Notes under the pieces: generated by a model
The model's input: the letters and a program-made list of their open reading frames with translations, nothing else
Database searches by the model: none
Told to the model about the DNA's origin: nothing
Part shown: positions 3,932-5,248 of the stretch, piece after piece
Position numbering within the stretch: position 1 is the stretch's first letter
How the letters are laid out: each line of letters opens with the position of its first letter
Program-made: the position numbers and the translations under genes
Assembly (NCBI GenBank): GCA_003224785.1
Contig: QHZV01000293.1
Location: 1-5,248 of the forward strand
Length of the DNA stretch: 5,248 nt
Reading direction: 5' to 3'
From: Acidobacteriota bacterium
Lineage (GTDB): Bacteria > Acidobacteriota > Terriglobia > Terriglobales > Acidobacteriaceae

Positions 3932-5248
3932 AGTTCAGGGCTTTCACTCCACGCAATCTGCTCTGGTTCACGGCGCTGGGCCTCCTGGCGTTCATGCCTT
4001 TGGACCTCTGCCGCGCGGAATCATCTTCTGCGCGTGCCCATGCCGATCGAGGCTTGGAACTCGCCCACTCCGGTGATCTCTCAACCGCAGAGAATGAGCT
4101 TCGGCAGGCGGTAAACCTGGAACCTCGCAACCCAGAGTTTCTCAACACGCTTGCAACAGTCCTTGCGATGGACAAAAAGCTGGAGGAGTCCAACGCAGTT
4201 TTTCGCAAGGCGCTGCAACTGGCGCCCCAGGATTCAACAGCGCGCCGATACCTGGCGGCCAACCTGTGGCAGTTGCATCGCTACCCTGAAGCCAAGGAGC
4301 AATTGCAAATTCTTCTGCGAGAAAATCCGAACGATGCGTCTTCCCGGTTACTGATGGGAATGGTTTCGGAGAACTCGGGCGATTATGCGACTGCCGCAAA
4401 GATGCTCAGTTCGGTGCCAGATGAAGTTGGCAAGCGGCCAGAATCCCTTGCTGCTCTTGCACTGTCGTACTACCAGCTCCACGAGCAAGCAAACGCGCGT
4501 ACCACATTGCAAAAGCTATCACCGCAAAGTACGCTTAAAGCCATCTTGCTCGGGGCTGAGATTGCCAATAAAGCCGGCGATTACGAAGAAGCAGAACGGC
4601 TGCTCAATTCCATCAGCAGCTCCGAGGCCAATGCGCCAGACATTCAATTCCGAAGAGCCACCGTCCAGTATCAGGCGGGCCATTTCGTCCAATGTCAAGC
4701 CACCCTACTGCCACTCGTATCGTCTCCTGCCGCAACCCCTCAAATGTACAACCAGCTTGGCTGGTGCTATCACAAACTGAACAAACCCAAAGAAGCGACC
4801 GAGGCGTTTGAGCACGCAATCGCGCTCACCCCGGCCGATGAGTCGAATTATATCGATCTGATCAAAGTACTCGAAGCGCATAATTTCCTTCCAGTTGCGC
4901 TCGACGCGTCAAATCGTGCGGCGACCCTGTTCCCAAAGTCTGCAGCTGTCTTCAATCTGAAAGGCTCCATCGAAAGCCGGCTGTCTCAGTTCACCGATGC
5001 GATCACGTCTTACAAACACTCCGTCGAAGTTCAAAGTTCGGACAGCGAGAGTTGGCTGGGTCTGGGAAGGGCCCAAGCTTCTGCTGGGTTGATCGCAGAT
5101 GCAACTTCCACCTTCACTACCGCGATTGAGCGCTTCCCGAATGAGGCACGCCTCAAGGTGGTGTATGCAGAGATGCTGCTGAACCATACGGATGCTGCCG
5201 ATCGCACGTCCAGCATACGTGCCGAAAAGTTGTTGAGAAAGGCAATCG
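3928..5248 (+). CDS. Exported tetratricopeptide-repeat protein, partial at the right edge (at least 440 aa)
   Basis: The frame opens at ATG 3928 and runs off the window with no stop. Residues 1-30 form a signal peptide: basic MKFRAFTPRN, hydrophobic LLWFTALGLLAFMPL, likely cleavage after CRA before ESSS. From about residue 36 the chain is a continuous array of about twelve 34-residue TPR helix pairs, with boundaries near 36, 70, 104, 138, 172, 204, 239, 273, 307, 341, 375 and 409. The canonical Gly/Ala and Pro positions are clearest in repeats 1-3 (RQAVNLEPRN, RKALQLAPQD, LLRENPND) and repeat 8 (YNQLGWCYHKLNKPKEA, then AIALTP). Repeats 4-7 and 9 are more divergent. Such periplasmic or outer-membrane-associated TPR proteins act as scaffolds; no catalytic domain appears in the visible part. 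It is divergent from the secreted glycosidase and shares its 474-bp promoter region. No good Shine-Dalgarno precedes the ATG, but this start alone gives a clean signal peptide. Family certain; specific role unknown. Confidence 0.92.
   Translation, partial: MKFRAFTPRNLLWFTALGLLAFMPLDLCRAESSSARAHADRGLELAHSGDLSTAENELRQAVNLEPRNPEFLNTLATVLAMDKKLEESNAVFRKALQLAPQDSTARRYLAANLWQLHRYPEAKEQLQILLRENPNDASSRLLMGMVSENSGDYATAAKMLSSVPDEVGKRPESLAALALSYYQLHEQANARTTLQKLSPQSTLKAILLGAEIANKAGDYEEAERLLNSISSSEANAPDIQFRRATVQYQAGHFVQCQATLLPLVSSPAATPQMYNQLGWCYHKLNKPKEATEAFEHAIALTPADESNYIDLIKVLEAHNFLPVALDASNRAATLFPKSAAVFNLKGSIESRLSQFTDAITSYKHSVEVQSSDSESWLGLGRAQASAGLIADATSTFTTAIERFPNEARLKVVYAEMLLNHTDAADRTSSIRAEKLLRKAI

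Overview
The window is a gene-sparse stretch of a bacterial chromosome holding two large intact-looking genes for exported proteins, plus a decayed zone at the left. The origin is probably an Acidobacteriota (Terriglobia-like) soil bacterium. This is inferred from the style of the proteins: a secreted clan GH-A glycosidase with a built-in discoidin module, exported TPR proteins and kinesin-light-chain-type TPR repeats. No marker gene is present, so the assignment is soft.

Left zone (1 to about 773). The minus strand carries the end-proximal part of a TPR protein with three 42-residue repeats, running off the left edge. Its recognisable sequence stops abruptly near 383. Directly abutting it, on the plus strand, is a c-type cytochrome fragment with a CxxCH haem motif and a downstream Met in the usual setting. 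It has no signal peptide and an in-frame TAA before its last helix. The two fragments face head to head and both lack their 5' ends, as if a deletion had removed the divergent promoter region between two former neighbours. Just after the cytochrome frame ends, a 61-codon ORF with a strong ribosome binding site and a hydrophobic N-terminus begins, followed by a GC-rich hairpin.

Nearly empty zone (774 to 1293). No convincing gene. It holds two hairpins, a possible tail of a response-regulator receiver domain, a 16-codon ORF behind a near-perfect Shine-Dalgarno and a 59-codon ORF of doubtful status.

Main gene (1294 to 3453, minus). A 719-residue secreted glycosidase: signal peptide, an N-terminal segment that may be the first part of the barrel, a discoidin (F5/8 type C) module, the main clan GH-A catalytic region with likely acid/base E385 and nucleophile E506, and a C-terminal beta-rich domain.

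Divergent intergenic region (3454 to 3927). 474 bp between the two large genes, with a perfect 16-bp palindrome, a second inverted repeat, a 9-bp direct repeat and a minus-strand open frame I cannot identify. It probably holds the promoters and operators of both neighbours.

Right gene (3928 to beyond 5248, plus). An exported protein built of about twelve TPR repeats, cut by the window edge. The shared intergenic region would allow co-control with the glycosidase, but nothing in the sequence proves a functional link.

I see no rRNA, tRNA, CRISPR array, complete insertion sequence or recognisable multi-gene defence or biosynthetic system. The most interesting points are the paired truncated genes at the left, the modular glycosidase with its unusual Glu-Glu-Pro acid/base motif, and the palindrome in the divergent promoter region.
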